Shown: positions 26,134 through 37,417, counted from the stretch's first letter. The stretch is DNA of 64,000 bases from Nostoc sp. XA010 (GCF_020829625.1 NZ_JAIVFX010000003.1:1-64000), one strand, 5' to 3'. The notes: generated from the sequence alone by a model not told the origin. Made by a program: numbers and translations.

Positions 26134-27975
26134 TTAGGCAAAGGCAGCAGTTGTCACATCGTTATTCGACAGAATTTCTTGCAACTCTTCAGCGTCTACC
26201 GTTTCTTTATCAACTAGCATTTGCGCTATCTGATCTAAAATGTGGCGGTTGCCGATTAACACTTCTTTAGCGCGTGTATAGGCTACATCCACAAGTTTAC
26301 GGACTTCTTCATCAATGGCGGCGGCGGTTTCTTCAGAGAAATCACGCTCTGACATGATATCTCGTCCGAGGAACATGTTACCTTGTTGACGACCAAGAGC
26401 AACAGGGCCTAAGCGATCGCTCATCCCAAATCTGGTGATCATCTGACGCGCAACCCGTGCTACTTGTTGGAGGTCATTAGAAGCACCAGTGGTAACTTCT
26501 TCTTCACCAAAGATTAATTCTTCTGCAATTCGACCACCCAAAGCCACAGCCATCTGATTTTCCAGATAAGCGCGGCTGTATAAACCTGTGTCCATCCGGT
26601 CTTCGCTGGGGGTAAACCAAGTTAAACCACCTGCACGACCACGAGGAATGATGCTAATCTTTTGCACAGGATCGTAGTCTGGCATTAAAGCACCAACTAA
26701 GGCATGACCAGCTTCGTGATATGCTACCAAGGTTTTGCGCTTTTCGCTCATTACCCGGTCTTTCTTCTCTGGGCCAGCTAATACGCGATCAATAGCATCG
26801 TTGATTTCATCCATCGAAATCTCAGTCAAATTCCGGCGGGCTGCCAGAATTGCGGCTTCATTCAGCAGGTTGGATAAATCTGCGCCAGTAAATCCAGGGG
26901 TACGACGGGCGATTTTATCCAAATCCACATCTTTTGCCAAGGTCTTGCCACGGGCGTGAACCTTGAGAATTTCGCTACGTCCGGCATAGTCGGGACGGTC
27001 TACCACAACTTGACGGTCAAAGCGACCAGGACGCAATAGGGCTGCATCTAGAACATCAGGACGGTTGGTAGCAGCAATAATGATGATGCCAGTATTACCT
27101 TCAAAGCCGTCCATTTCTGTGAGCAACTGGTTGAGGGTTTGTTCCCGCTCATCGTTACCACCACCTAAACCTGCACCACGTTGACGACCTACGGCGTCAA
27201 TTTCATCGATGAAGACGATACAAGGAGCATTGGTCTTAGCTTGTTCAAATAAATCGCGGACGCGGGATGCACCCACACCTACGAACATTTCGACAAATTC
27301 TGAACCGGAGATTGAGAAGAAGGGTACACCTGCTTCACCAGCTACGGCACGAGCTAGGAGGGTTTTACCTGTACCAGGAGGGCCAACTAACAGTACACCT
27401 TTAGGAATTTTTGCACCAACGGCAGTAAAGCGATCAGCGTTTTTCAGAAAGTCTACAACTTCGTTTAATTCCAACTTGGCTTGGTCAATACCAGCTACAT
27501 CGCCAAATGTCACCTGAGTTTGTGGTTCCATTTGGACTCTAGCTTTGGATTTGCCAAAGTTCATCGCTTGGCTACCTGGGCCACTTTGAGCGCGACGTAG
27601 CAAGAAGAATAAGCCAACCAAAAGCAATACAGGGAAAAATAAGCTGCTCAGTGCCTTAAACCAAAATCCTTCGTCGGTTTGGGGCAAAACAGAAATATCA
27701 ACGCCTTTAGAAGTCAGAGTATTAATCAAGTCTGGATCGTTGACTAAGGTAACAATCCGTTTAGCTGGGTCATATTTGGGTGTAACCAGTGCTGTAGAGC
27801 GGTCTGCACTCAAACTGACTTTTTCTACTCTGCCTTGCTGAACTTCTTGAATAAAGCGACTATATCGCCATGTCTCTCTGCTTTGGGGTTGTTTGTCAAA
27901 AAATGCTGTTCCCAGCGCAATGACGACAATAAACAGCAGCGCGTACAGCCCTGCATTTCTCCATCTTTTATTCAC
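26134..27975 (-). CDS. ftsH: ATP-dependent zinc metalloprotease FtsH (FtsH2-like)
   Basis: FtsH is a membrane-anchored hexameric AAA+ protease; in cyanobacteria the FtsH2 type degrades damaged photosystem II D1 protein. The 613 residues show an N-terminal membrane segment (about 9-27), a lumenal domain, and a second membrane segment (about 108-126). The AAA+ module has GPPGTGKT (about 198-205), [11 protein letters not shown] and the second region of homology [19 protein letters not shown]. The zinc site is HEAGH (about 420). Length and ends are complete. It is monocistronic, with its own terminator. Confidence 0.96.
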   Translation of the reverse strand: MNKRWRNAGLYALLFIVVIALGTAFFDKQPQSRETWRYSRFIQEVQQGRVEKVSLSADRSTALVTPKYDPAKRIVTLVNDPDLINTLTSKGVDISVLPQTDEGFWFKALSSLFFPVLLLVGLFFLLRRAQSGPGSQAMNFGKSKARVQMEPQTQVTFGDVAGIDQAKLELNEVVDFLKNADRFTAVGAKIPKGVLLVGPPGTGKTLLARAVAGEAGVPFFSISGSEFVEMFVGVGASRVRDLFEQAKTNAPCIVFIDEIDAVGRQRGAGLGGGNDEREQTLNQLLTEMDGFEGNTGIIIIAATNRPDVLDAALLRPGRFDRQVVVDRPDYAGRSEILKVHARGKTLAKDVDLDKIARRTPGFTGADLSNLLNEAAILAARRNLTEISMDEINDAIDRVLAGPEKKDRVMSEKRKTLVAYHEAGHALVGALMPDYDPVQKISIIPRGRAGGLTWFTPSEDRMDTGLYSRAYLENQMAVALGGRIAEELIFGEEEVTTGASNDLQQVARVARQMITRFGMSDRLGPVALGRQQGNMFLGRDIMSERDFSEETAAAIDEEVRKLVDVAYTRAKEVLIGNRHILDQIAQMLVDKETVDAEELQEILSNNDVTTAAFA

Positions 27976-28088
27976 TAAGGTCTATCCTCCGGTATTTTTC
28001 GCGCGGTCGCCTAGCGTCTCTGATCACAAAGGTGATTATTAAGAATTATGTTAACTTATCTTAAGATATAACAAATTTGGCGTGGCTG

Positions 28089-28883
28089 TCATGCTAAAAA
28101 AAGCTCCCTTATTAGCTGAAAACTTTGATGGTAGGGATTATATTGTAGCGACCCTGAAGGCTGATGAACGGTATGAATGGGAATAATTTCTACCACACTA
28201 TTAGTGTAGGCGATCGCTTCAAAGCCCTGCACTAACTCCAGGCTCCAAGGTTCTTCCTGCACTGGCATCTGGTGGTTTTGCAACCAGTTTACAAGTTGCG
28301 ATCGCACAATTCCCGGCAAAATTCCGGCCTTTATTGGTGGCGTATACCAACTGCGATCGCGCCATCCCCAAAGGTTGCCTGTGCTAGTTTCTAGCCAATT
28401 TCCTTGAGCATCAACTAATATTGCTTCTTGAGCATCTAAACTAGTTTTTGCTAACCAAGCACTCAAATAGTTTCCAGTTTTATGAGAGGGGAGAGAACGA
28501 TAAAATTCCGAACTTGCAACAGCGCAGTATATACCATTATTTTGTTTTTCTGTCAAATCTTGTGGTAATAATCTGCCAGTTATCCACTCCCGTCCATCGG
28601 GAAAGAGGGTAATTCTGAGAACGGGGAAGTGTCTGAGGAGAATTTGAGCGCCTTGGCGTAGACGCTTCCAATCTGGTTGCTGCCAATTAAAAGATTGTAC
28701 TGAGAAAAGTAAGCGATCGCAGTGTGCTTGCCAATTAGTTAAATTACTATCTAGCGAGTTCTGATAAACCCGCAATGTTGTAAAAACAGTCGCCCCATAA
28801 AGTAAGCCCGGATCATTAATGTTTAACTCTAGGGTTTGGGAGTGAATTAATTTACCGTCATACCAAAAAATATTATTTGTCAC
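28089..28883 (-). CDS. pabC: Class IV aminotransferase, probable aminodeoxychorismate lyase
   Basis: A PLP enzyme of fold type IV, 264 residues. The catalytic Lys is in SHKTGNYLSAWLAK (about 135-148), and the phosphate-binding end of the fold appears as LETSTGNLWGW and IKAGILPGIVRSQL. The length and the weak 'branched-chain' signatures suit 4-amino-4-deoxychorismate lyase (PabC), which makes p-aminobenzoate for folate. D-amino-acid or branched-chain aminotransferase remains possible. The downstream end lies near ftsH's promoter region; the upstream neighbour is an acetyltransferase 18 bp away in the same direction. Confidence 0.75.
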   Translation of the reverse strand: MTNNIFWYDGKLIHSQTLELNINDPGLLYGATVFTTLRVYQNSLDSNLTNWQAHCDRLLFSVQSFNWQQPDWKRLRQGAQILLRHFPVLRITLFPDGREWITGRLLPQDLTEKQNNGIYCAVASSEFYRSLPSHKTGNYLSAWLAKTSLDAQEAILVDAQGNWLETSTGNLWGWRDRSWYTPPIKAGILPGIVRSQLVNWLQNHQMPVQEEPWSLELVQGFEAIAYTNSVVEIIPIHTVHQPSGSLQYNPYHQSFQLIRELFLA

Positions 28884-28901
28884 AACCAGATTGCTTCGTC
28901 G

Positions 28902-29321
28902 CTACAACTCTATTGAAAAGTGATGACTTGTAATGTTCATACGCTGCATGAGGTAAAACCTGTGGGCTGCAAATCGCTGAACACCAGAATCAAGACTCAG
29001 GTATTTACACTCATGATTTCTTGCATATTCAATTAGCCACTGAAATAACTGTTGACCATAGCTATGTGACCGATTAAACTCATCAACGACTAAATCATCA
29101 ATGTATAAAAACTTTCCCAATGCTAAACAACTAGAAATGCGAAATCCAGCCACTGCCAGAGTCTGCTCCTCTATTTTTAAGAATGCAAGTTGATATCTTT
29201 CTTTCATTTGATATCGAACTTGTTCTAGAAACTTATCTTGCTCAAGTTGAGGGCGCAACTGGGAAATAACAGGAAAACACCCTAATATTTGAAAGTCAGA
29301 TTCTGCCAATTGTATTGACAT
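28902..29321 (-). CDS. GNAT-family N-acetyltransferase
   Basis: About 139 residues from the ATG at 29321 (MSIQLAESDF). The acetyl-CoA binding core is seen in FLYIDDLVVDEFNRSHSYGQQLFQWLIEYAR (motif A region), followed by 'KYLSLDSGVQRFAAHRFYLMQRM', the usual beta5-alpha4 end of GNAT proteins. The substrate cannot be told. The frame also opens at a TTG at 29339, but the ATG is preceded by gagcagg, a possible ribosome site. Confidence 0.8.
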   Translation of the reverse strand: MSIQLAESDFQILGCFPVISQLRPQLEQDKFLEQVRYQMKERYQLAFLKIEEQTLAVAGFRISSCLALGKFLYIDDLVVDEFNRSHSYGQQLFQWLIEYARNHECKYLSLDSGVQRFAAHRFYLMQRMNITSHHFSIEL

Positions 29322-29478
29322 CAGTGTTAACCTGCTCAATCATGTGTGAAAAATTTGAACCCTATTGGGCGAATATAATTTGCTACTACACTTGCACCAA
29401 TCCGTCAGTCCCTTCCCTACGGGATGCTGCGCGAACGGTGAAGTCAAAATTCAAAATTCAAAAGTCATAACTAATAAT

Positions 29479-30264
29479 TTAATCTTTGGGGGGAAATACA
29501 ATTTTATGATTACCTTCAGGAATTGTAATTACTTTTCCTCCCAAAGCTTCGATTTCCCTAATTGCGCGTTTCTGAGTTCTTTCATCAACGTGATTATTTA
29601 AAACCATTGCCCAAGTGGAAATTTGAGCATATTTACTATTAGGATTTCGACCCAGAAATTCAGCAGTTTTTTGGGAAGTATTAGCGATCATCTGACTCTC
29701 TTCATCTGAAAACTTACTAGCCCAGTTTGCCGCCGTTGCAAAAGACTGTTCGGCAGCTTTAGCGTTGCCTAAAAATAATAACTCATCAACTCCTTTATAA
29801 CGCCATATATAATAAGACTTTTCGGGAACCGAGGGAGATAGGGATTTTAAGCCTTTCTCTGATAGTGCGATCGCACGTTCTGGCATAGCAGCATACAATG
29901 AAGTACTGATAGAAAGACTGCGATACGCTGCTAAAAATCGTGGGTCACGTTCTAGGATGATTTCAAAATACTCTGGACTTAAACTGTAACCTGTTTTATC
30001 TCGAACTTCATCATCTCCGAAATATTGGAGAAAATTGAGATATACCAAATCTGCAATGAAATTATTATAACCAAAAGTAGGCGTTTTTTTGAGAAAATTA
30101 AGACGGATATTTTCAGACTGTATTTCTTTTTTTAAAGTTTCTAAAGACGCAGATTGCTTGGTATTTATTAGTTTTTGCAATTGGGGGAATTGAATCAAGC
30201 CAACTCCTAAAATACACATACAAATTACAAAAGGTGTAGCAATGGCTTTACGCGACAACAACAT
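29479..30264 (-). CDS. Conserved membrane-anchored protein with TPR-like helices
   Basis: A 261-residue protein with one hydrophobic N-terminal anchor (IATPFVICMCILGVGLIQF). The rest is predicted helical, with segments such as YFEIILERDPRFLAAYRSLSIS and AERAIALSEKGLKSLSP-like pairs that recall tetratricopeptide repeats. Similar proteins of unknown function occur in cyanobacteria. It stands alone between a repeat-bearing spacer and a long gene-poor stretch. Confidence 0.6.
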   Translation of the reverse strand: MLLSRKAIATPFVICMCILGVGLIQFPQLQKLINTKQSASLETLKKEIQSENIRLNFLKKTPTFGYNNFIADLVYLNFLQYFGDDEVRDKTGYSLSPEYFEIILERDPRFLAAYRSLSISTSLYAAMPERAIALSEKGLKSLSPSVPEKSYYIWRYKGVDELLFLGNAKAAEQSFATAANWASKFSDEESQMIANTSQKTAEFLGRNPNSKYAQISTWAMVLNNHVDERTQKRAIREIEALGGKVITIPEGNHKIVFPPKD

Positions 30265-31563
30265 ATTTTTCTTGTCTTCCCAGGCATAAGCAACTCATTG
30301 TATACAATATACTTCTTGTAAAATTACTCAGCCATATAATCACAGGAGAACATACATCAAGGCACTACCCTACCCTTTAAAAGACCAAGTAAGAGTAAAC
30401 AAGCCTATCTTTCCTCAAGAAAAACCGAAAACAGGTAAATCAGCAAACTCCGCATAAGATTTAGTAATATATTATACTTGATTTTAATAAGTGATATAGC
30501 GCAGAATTTACACTTACTTATTCGGAGCATCTAGTAAATTATTTTCTTTTTTGAGATGAAATTAGTTTCTAGAAATTCTGCTTTGCTTTTCTTGAGCAAC
30601 AAGTTCTGGTTCTTGCGTTAATTTTATGGTAAAAATCAAAATAGCTTTTAAATTATTGAAGCATGAAACTCTTTATAGACAATAATTTTCAGAGTTTTAG
30701 ATATGTTGAAATATGGGAAACGATATAGTTGTATTTATAAAATGCAAAAGTTTTAGCGATAATTATGAAATTTGCCGTAGCTCAAATTCTTAATCTTCCA
30801 GAGATGAAAGTGTTGGATTTTCAAGAAGTTGAAGGAGTAGGAATAATTATAACGATTAGGTTTATTGATGTTAATGCCTTATTATTGCCGTTTATGTCGC
30901 TGATCACACCAAAACTTGGCGAGTAAATTTTAAGTTTTATAGGGCCCCGAGTTGGGAAACTCATCATACGTGGGTTACTGTAATGATGAGTATTTAACAA
31001 TTCAAAATTTAAAAATAATTTTTCACGTAAGTGTATAAATTTTATTTTTACTGTTTAAAAATTTGCTAACACTGTTGAGCGATCGCTCAATTTTATTGAG
31101 TATTTATCACTAATATTTGCACTGCTAAATCCGGTAGCGCTAATTTTTTGTTAGTACACAAACAAGCTTGTCGAGAATGAATAAGTTTAGTGATCGCACG
31201 CAGTACTTATTCGCTGAAACCCTGCCAGAGTAGCAGCCTTGATGCAGGAGGTCTATTTTACTGAGTATAAAAAATATTAAAGAAGTTTAATTAATCTATC
31301 ATAAGCTTAGTATTTTCTGGACTTTGTAAAAAATTGTAACAATAACTAATGCTTCGCGTAAAACTCACGGTCTGAACCCGATATAAAACTATAGCTATGT
31401 TGGTGTTTCATATATGGTCAACCATGATTTACAGATGTTCATAGGGAGTTCATCAAGTTAAAAATGCTTTTGATAGTTCAAACACTCACTTTTTTCTGCA
31501 ACATTACTGCTAGATAAAATTAGCTCTGTCTTAATCGAGTAAAAATAGTTCTGTCATCGGCAA
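30265..31563. other. Gene-poor AT-rich region with pseudogene remnants
   Basis: No intact gene is visible over about 1.3 kb. It contains the transposase remnant at 30765-30926 and its decayed continuation, a HIP1 octamer near 31080, and no RNA gene that I could fold with confidence. The missing N-terminal part of the haloperoxidase gene that begins at 31564 is not recognisable here. Confidence 0.45.
30765..30926 (+). pseudogene. Remnant of an ISL3-like transposase N-terminus
   Basis: The 53 residues MKFAVAQILNLPEMKVLDFQ... followed by EGVGIIITI resemble the start of ISL3-family transposases ('ILNLPEMKVLDFQE.....IITIE'). After that the frame breaks. Decayed traces of the next section (TWRVNFKFYR and WETHHTWVTV) follow in other frames up to about 30995. 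There is no further transposase. Confidence 0.5.
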
Positions 31564-32505
31564 AGGTCTCTTGCAACAATCCCGGATGGTACGGCTGAGG
31601 ACAAGGGCATTGCGATCGGAAACAAGGTTGCCCAGCAGATACTGAATAACCGGAAAAATGATGGTTCAAGTACTGCACAAGTGCCATACACGCCGGGAAC
31701 TGGCTTTGGGGATTGGAAGCCAACTTTTAGCGATGGTGAAACAACAAATAATACTACTAATTTTGCACCAGCATTATTGCCCCAGTGGGGTCTAGTAACT
31801 CCCTTTGCTATAGACAGTGTTATCCTGTTTCGTCCGGATACTTTCCCTGAGTATGGTAGCCCTCGCTATACAAGAAATTTTAATCAAGTTAAGGCGCTTG
31901 GCGCTGAAAACAGCACTGTTCGCACCGCAGATCAGACAGAAATTGCCCAATTTTGGGCTTACGATCACGGCGATACTTTCAGGCCACCAGGTCAGTTGAA
32001 CGAACTTGCACAAGAAGTAGCATTGGCTCAAAACAATACTCTGGAGGAGAATGCCCGTTTATTTGCGTTGCTGAACATTGCCCAAGCTGATGCGGGTATT
32101 GTTGGGTGGGATGCAAAGTACGTCTATGAGCAATTGCGCCCAATTACTGCAATCCGCAATGCCGATCAAGACAATAATCCAAATACGATTGCCGATCCTA
32201 ATTGGGAACCTCTACTAGATACCCCACCATTTCCAGATTACATATCTGGGCATTCTGTATTTAGCGGTGCATCTGCCGAAATTCTGAAACTTTTCTACGG
32301 CGCTGATAACATCAGTTTTGACATTCCTTCACAAGAATTACCTGGCGTTGCTCGCTATTACGGTAGCTTTTCACAGGCAGCCCAAGAGGATACTGATAGT
32401 CGGCTTTATGGTGGCGTCCATATCGAAACGGCGACTATAGACGGGGTGCAAGTGGGTAGAAATATCGGCAGCTTCGTGTTTAATAACTTTTTGACTCCGG
32501 TTTAA
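31564..32505 (+). pseudogene. Vanadium-dependent haloperoxidase / PAP2-type phosphatase, 5'-truncated
   Basis: Homology-like sequence runs in frame from about 31564 (RSLATIPDGTAEDKGIAIGNKVAQQIL) through the first usable start (GTG 31681) to the stop at 32503-32505. Active-site motifs of vanadate-binding haloperoxidases are present: RPITAIRNADQD, the SGH of PDYISGHSVFSGA, and SRLYGGVHIET with its histidine. The N-terminal helical region and signal expected in this family (full length typically over 400 residues) are missing, and a TAG closes the frame at 31546-31548. It is probably a decayed gene, though the C-terminal catalytic half is intact. Confidence 0.75.
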
Positions 32506-32595
32506 ATATACTCACAGAATTTTAGATTTTAAATTTTGGATTTTGGATTAAAGATTCAAAATCCAAAATTTAAAAAGGTCTGAGAGCAAGTGAAT

Positions 32596-33837
32596 TTAAA
32601 CACGAGAATGAATCTGCCAACATTGCCTAGCGATCGCCCAATCTTCTTGAGTATGAATAACTAATACCCGTACTGCTGAATCGGGTGTGGCAATATCCTC
32701 ATCAACAGGCTGCTGCTGATTTTTTTCAAGGTCAAGTTTCAGTCCTATAAATCCAAAAGCTTCACAGGCGGCTTGGCGAATTTCCGCAGAGTGTTCACCT
32801 ACGCCTGCTGTGAACACTAAAGCATCTAATCCGCCCAAACTGGTAAGCATTGCACCGATACTAGAACGTAGGCGATGTACGTAGATATCCCACGCTAGTT
32901 GAGCGCGGGAATTGCCTTGAGCGTTGGCATTGCCCGTCGTAGACATCGCTTCTCTTACCTCACGCATATCGCTAGATACACCTGAAATTCCCTTTAACCC
33001 AGAAGCTTTATTTAATATATGATCCAACTTTTCGACGGAATAATTGCAGTAACGCAACAGATAAATCAGAATCCCTGGATCAACTGAACCAGAACGACTA
33101 CCCATCATCAATCCTTCTAGGGGCGTGAATCCCATTGTGGTATCAATGCTGCGACCGTTTTTAATTGCCGCCAAAGAGCAGCCATTGCCCAGATGACAGG
33201 TAATTAACCGCTCAGGGGGAACATCTTGACCGAGAATTTGGGCAGCACGTTGAGAACAGTATTGGTGACTGATACCATGAAACCCATAGCGACGAATTCC
33301 TTGTTCTACCCACTCATAAGGACCGGGATAGATTGCTGCTGCATCGGGTAGGGTGGCATGAAATCCGGTATCAAAGACAGCTATTTGGGTGACATCTTTT
33401 AAGATTTTTTCAATTGCTTCTATGCCTGATAAAGCGGCTGGATTATGTGCTGGAGCTAGGTTAGATGAACGAGCGATCGCCTGTTTAACATCCTCATTAA
33501 TTACCACACTATCTCGATAATCCTCTCCACCATGTACTATCCGATGCCCCACCACATCAATTTCTGACAACTGATCAATTACCTTGGTATCACCATCACT
33601 AAGTGTATTGAGCATATAGGTGAGGTGTGCCTGTGGAGAATCACCAGAGATTGATTCTTGTAGTGTTGCACCCGTACCAGTTTTCACATCAATTTCTGCC
33701 ACACCGCGATCTTGAGTCCAGTTGATTTTCCCTTCCCAAAGGGGTTGGGCTGCTTGGGTAAAGAAAGCCTCATCTGCAATCTCATACAAACAACTCTTTT
33801 GGCTGCTCGATCCGGCATTCAGCACCAATATTTTCAT
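32596..33837 (-). CDS. ackA: Acetate kinase
   Basis: AckA interconverts acetate and acetyl phosphate with ATP. The 413 residues carry the family start MKILVLNAGSSSQKSCLYE, the HRIVHGG and FDTGFHATLP motifs, GFHGISHQY, HLGNGCS and the late FTAGVGEHSAEIR. Length is slightly above normal. One cause is visible: residues STTGNANA in 'REAMSTTGNANAQGNSRAQLAWD' are encoded by a dispersed repeat (about 32927-32949) that inserted in frame at a surface helix end. The gene is otherwise complete and stands alone on the minus strand. Confidence 0.95.
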   Translation of the reverse strand: MKILVLNAGSSSQKSCLYEIADEAFFTQAAQPLWEGKINWTQDRGVAEIDVKTGTGATLQESISGDSPQAHLTYMLNTLSDGDTKVIDQLSEIDVVGHRIVHGGEDYRDSVVINEDVKQAIARSSNLAPAHNPAALSGIEAIEKILKDVTQIAVFDTGFHATLPDAAAIYPGPYEWVEQGIRRYGFHGISHQYCSQRAAQILGQDVPPERLITCHLGNGCSLAAIKNGRSIDTTMGFTPLEGLMMGSRSGSVDPGILIYLLRYCNYSVEKLDHILNKASGLKGISGVSSDMREVREAMSTTGNANAQGNSRAQLAWDIYVHRLRSSIGAMLTSLGGLDALVFTAGVGEHSAEIRQAACEAFGFIGLKLDLEKNQQQPVDEDIATPDSAVRVLVIHTQEDWAIARQCWQIHSRV

Positions 33838-34065
33838 ATAACAACATAAATATATGACCTCATTTGATCATGTCAGCAAGTGTAACCTTATGCTTCTACC
33901 TTCCCTATAGGCATAATAATATGTCGCAAAGGTGCGCTTCCATCGCTAAAATTTTTTTGAATCATTTTTTAAAGCGATCGCTCACAGATTTTCTACGAGG
34001 CAGCTACCTCCTGATTAGCGGCACATTTTCAGCCAGAAGACTTTGATATTCTTTTTCGGAGGTGT

Positions 34066-34695
34066 CTAATACTCATTAGATTCAAGGTTTTGTTTCATCT
34101 CAATACCAACACCACGAGCAGCCGGATCTGAACTTTGTAGCAGTGTACTTGAAACATTCTGCTGCTCAACTTGGCTTCGGTTTTGACTAAGCTTATACTT
34201 ACCTTCCAAGCGTGTAACAGTTATTTCAAATCCTACAATGCCATTCATCATACCTTCACGAAATCCCTCAGATAAACTGTGCCAATGCGATTTGTAGTTA
34301 GCTTCGTAGGTATCTATCATATCGTTTATCATTTGGTTCATTGATTCTGGAGATTCATTGAGCATGATGACTTTGGGAATACCATACGCGTGAACGGCAA
34401 TATAGTTCCACGTTGGTACACTCTCATACTTTTCATACAAGGTAGGAGAAATGTAAGCGTGCGCTCCGGTGAAGATAACAAGTAACTCAGTCCCAAGAGC
34501 TTGCGATTGAGGATTTTGCTTTGCCAGATGACCAATTAATTTAACAGCATCCCCTTGCATTACAATGACGAGAGGAACATGTGAAGCATAAGGTACACCG
34601 TCTATAATCGATACCAACGTAGCGAAACTATTGGCTCTCATAAAGGCGATCAATTTATCAACATTATCTTCTTGAAAAGCAATTGGTCTATACAT
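34066..34695 (-). CDS. PaiB-like FMN-binding protein
   Basis: The 209-residue protein opens MYRPIAFQEDNVDKLIAFMRANSFATLVS and has the PaiB hallmarks SHVPLV, GHLAKQNPQ, VIFTGAHAYISPTLYE, VPTWNYIAVHAYG and EGMMNGIVGFEI. PaiB proteins form FMN-binding split-barrel dimers; the Bacillus member is described as a negative regulator of sporulation and protease genes. Its role in cyanobacteria is not known. The gene looks complete and follows dnaE in the same direction. Confidence 0.88.
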   Translation of the reverse strand: MYRPIAFQEDNVDKLIAFMRANSFATLVSIIDGVPYASHVPLVIVMQGDAVKLIGHLAKQNPQSQALGTELLVIFTGAHAYISPTLYEKYESVPTWNYIAVHAYGIPKVIMLNESPESMNQMINDMIDTYEANYKSHWHSLSEGFREGMMNGIVGFEITVTRLEGKYKLSQNRSQVEQQNVSSTLLQSSDPAARGVGIEMKQNLESNEY

Positions 34696-34786
34696 GGCGA
34701 CTTAAGGTTATTATCAACTCATAAAAATCCTCTAGCTCTCATTCGTATAGCAAGCGGAGAATGCTCAACTCTCACTCCCTCTTTTG

Positions 34787-37417
34787 TCAATTCGGCAAAC
34801 CATCAACCCGCATCAAATCCAATTCTCGTTCAAATATTTCATCAATTGGCAACATTTGACCATCAATAGTCATAAATTCATGGTCTTTTGTTGCCCGAAT
34901 CAATGAACCATCTTCCAAACAATACTCAAACACCTCTTGTTGTCCGCGATCATGCCACTGTGCTATAGGTTGGGTGTAAATATTTCCATTATTATCAACG
35001 CTGTACACAGTACATTCAATGCGTTTTTCTACAATCTCTCCAATGGGCAACAATCCATATTCTACTGTCAATATTTCCGTGTCATAGCTTAGACAATATT
35101 CAGCAAACTTCAACATTTGCTCAAATAATTCATCCGCAACTTTTTTCTGTACACCATTTTTAGCTGCGCCATCCACGAATTTCTCTCGCTGCTTTTGCAT
35201 CTCAGAAACTTTCTTTTTACCCATCGCCCGACGTAGCAAATCAGCTTGTCCTAAAGAATACCCAGCCATATCCTGAGCAATTTTCATGATTTGCTCTTGA
35301 TAGACCATAATTCCATAGGTTTCGTCTAATATGGGTTCTAAAATGGTGTGTTGATAATCAATCTTTTCTCGACCGTGTTTGCGGTTAATAAACTTAGGAA
35401 TCAGCCCTGCATCTAATGGTCCCGGTCGATAGAGTGCCAAAATTGAAGAAATATCTTCTATATTAGAAGGCTTCAAATCTCGCACAATCTGACGCATTCC
35501 AGAAGATTCTAATTGAAATATTCCTTCTAACTCACCGGCTTCTAATAATTCATAAGTTTTTTGGACATCTTTAGGTAGACTGCTATGTTCACCTTTAGCT
35601 AATATCTTCTGGGCTTTTCTTTCCTGGCGGGGAATTTCATCAGGATCAACCCGATATCCTCTGGTTTCTTGAATCAAATCAACGGTCTTTTGAATTAGCG
35701 TTAGGTTCCGTAAACCCAGAAAATCCATTTTCAACAAACCCATTGATTCCAAGTCTTCCATGAAATATTGGGTAATTACGGAACCATCATTATTCTTTTG
35801 TAGTGGCACAATCTCATCAAGTGGATCGGCAGAAATCACCACACCTGCTGCATGAACACCAAAGGTTTTGTTAGTTCCTTCAATTCGCATCGCCATATCA
35901 AGCCAATGGCGAACATGGGGTTCTTTATCATATTTCTCTTTAAACTGCGGTTCTGGAGTTTTATCGGAAACCATCACCTTGAGTTTAGTTGGTTTCCCCC
36001 GCACTACAGGAATTAATTTCGCCATTTTGTCAGCTTCCCCATAAGGAATATTTAATACTCTGGCGACATCTTTCAAAACGGCTTTAGAAGTTAGGCGGTT
36101 AAAAGTAATAATTTGGGCAACTCTATCTGCACCATATTTCTCAGTTACATATTCAATAACTTTATCCCGTTGTTCAATACAAAAATCCGTATCAATATCA
36201 GGCATGGATTTCCGCTCTGGGTTCAAAAAGCGCTCAAATAGTAGCCCATGATGCACAGGGTCTATATTAGTAATTCGCATCGCATAAGCAACTAATGAAC
36301 CAGCCGCAGAACCGCGGCCTGGCCCTACAGGAATGTTATTATCTCTAGCAAATTTGATGTAGTCCCATACAACTAAAAAGTATTTGGAAAAACCCATCTG
36401 CTGAATCATTTTCAGTTCGTATTCCAATCTTTCTTTATAGACGGAATCAACTTCCTGACGAGATTTGCGATTTAAACGTTCTAAAAGTCCACTCCATGCA
36501 ACATCTTCGGCGTAAGTGTCAGCAGTATGACCAGAGGGGATCGGGGGAGTAGGAATTTGTGGCTCACCCATAATATGGTAAGGCTCGACTTTATCGGCTA
36601 CTTCTTCAGTGGTAGCGATCGCTTCGACAATTACATCATCCGGCAAATGGTCACGAAATAGCTGCTGCATCTCCTCACCAGATTTGAGATACTCTGTGCC
36701 GCTATAACGCATCCGCTTATCTTCAATAATTAGTTTGCCAGTTTGAATACATAGCAACGCATCGTGGGCTTCAACGTCAAAACAAGAGATAAAATGCGAA
36801 TCATTGGTAGCAACAATTTTAATCTCTAGTTCCCGCGCAATTTTGACGATTTCAACATTCACAATCCGGTCTTCTTGGGAACCGTGGTCTTGAATTTCTA
36901 GATAATAATCATCACCAAATACATCTTTATACCATTGGGCAACTTTCCGGGCTGCATCTGGTCTATTACTGAGAATCGCTTGGGGAATTTCTCCACCCAA
37001 ACAAGCGCTGGTGACAATCAAGCCTTCATGATATTGTTTTAGTAAATCTTTATTAATACAAGGACGAGAAAAAATTCCTTTGCCTTGAACACCTTTAAGG
37101 TGAGAAATTGTGGTTAATTTGACTAAATTTTTGTAACCTTTAGTATTTTTAGCTAAAACGACTTGGTGATATTTGGGACGGCGTTCTTGTTTTTCAATAT
37201 CGCCGTTAATGATATACATTTCATTGCCGATAATCGGCTTAATATTTTGACTACGGCAGATTTTGATTAGTTCAACAGCTCCATACATGACACCATGATC
37301 GGTAAGAGCGATCGCTTTCATTCCCAGTGCGATCGCTTGATCTACCAACTCTGGTAGCTGACTTGCCCCATCGAGTAGACTGTAGTCACTATGAATATGT
37401 AAAGGCACAAAGGACAT
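34787..37417 (-). CDS. dnaE: DNA polymerase III alpha subunit, N-terminal part fused to split-intein N fragment
   Basis: The catalytic subunit of the replicative polymerase is made from two genes in many cyanobacteria and joined by protein trans-splicing. This gene supplies the PHP domain ([19 protein letters not shown]) and the polymerase core, with [14 protein letters not shown] and the PDIDTDF acidic motif. It ends LKFAEY before the intein. The ATG at 37417 is preferred over an upstream in-frame TTG because ggag lies just before it and it begins [14 protein letters not shown]. The partner gene with intein-C is not in this window. Confidence 0.95.
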   Translation of the reverse strand: MSFVPLHIHSDYSLLDGASQLPELVDQAIALGMKAIALTDHGVMYGAVELIKICRSQNIKPIIGNEMYIINGDIEKQERRPKYHQVVLAKNTKGYKNLVKLTTISHLKGVQGKGIFSRPCINKDLLKQYHEGLIVTSACLGGEIPQAILSNRPDAARKVAQWYKDVFGDDYYLEIQDHGSQEDRIVNVEIVKIARELEIKIVATNDSHFISCFDVEAHDALLCIQTGKLIIEDKRMRYSGTEYLKSGEEMQQLFRDHLPDDVIVEAIATTEEVADKVEPYHIMGEPQIPTPPIPSGHTADTYAEDVAWSGLLERLNRKSRQEVDSVYKERLEYELKMIQQMGFSKYFLVVWDYIKFARDNNIPVGPGRGSAAGSLVAYAMRITNIDPVHHGLLFERFLNPERKSMPDIDTDFCIEQRDKVIEYVTEKYGADRVAQIITFNRLTSKAVLKDVARVLNIPYGEADKMAKLIPVVRGKPTKLKVMVSDKTPEPQFKEKYDKEPHVRHWLDMAMRIEGTNKTFGVHAAGVVISADPLDEIVPLQKNNDGSVITQYFMEDLESMGLLKMDFLGLRNLTLIQKTVDLIQETRGYRVDPDEIPRQERKAQKILAKGEHSSLPKDVQKTYELLEAGELEGIFQLESSGMRQIVRDLKPSNIEDISSILALYRPGPLDAGLIPKFINRKHGREKIDYQHTILEPILDETYGIMVYQEQIMKIAQDMAGYSLGQADLLRRAMGKKKVSEMQKQREKFVDGAAKNGVQKKVADELFEQMLKFAEYCLSYDTEILTVEYGLLPIGEIVEKRIECTVYSVDNNGNIYTQPIAQWHDRGQQEVFEYCLEDGSLIRATKDHEFMTIDGQMLPIDEIFERELDLMRVDGLPN
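34790..35095 (-). other. DnaE split intein, N fragment (102 residues)
   Basis: Begins at the splice-junction Cys (codon 35093-35095) with [20 protein letters not shown] and ends [10 protein letters not shown] at the stop codon. It differs in only a few places from the well-known Nostoc punctiforme DnaE intein-N (for example D for E at position 5 and GLPN for NLPN). Block A and the block B motif (RATKDHEF) are intact, so fast trans-splicing is expected if intein-C is present elsewhere. Confidence 0.95.
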
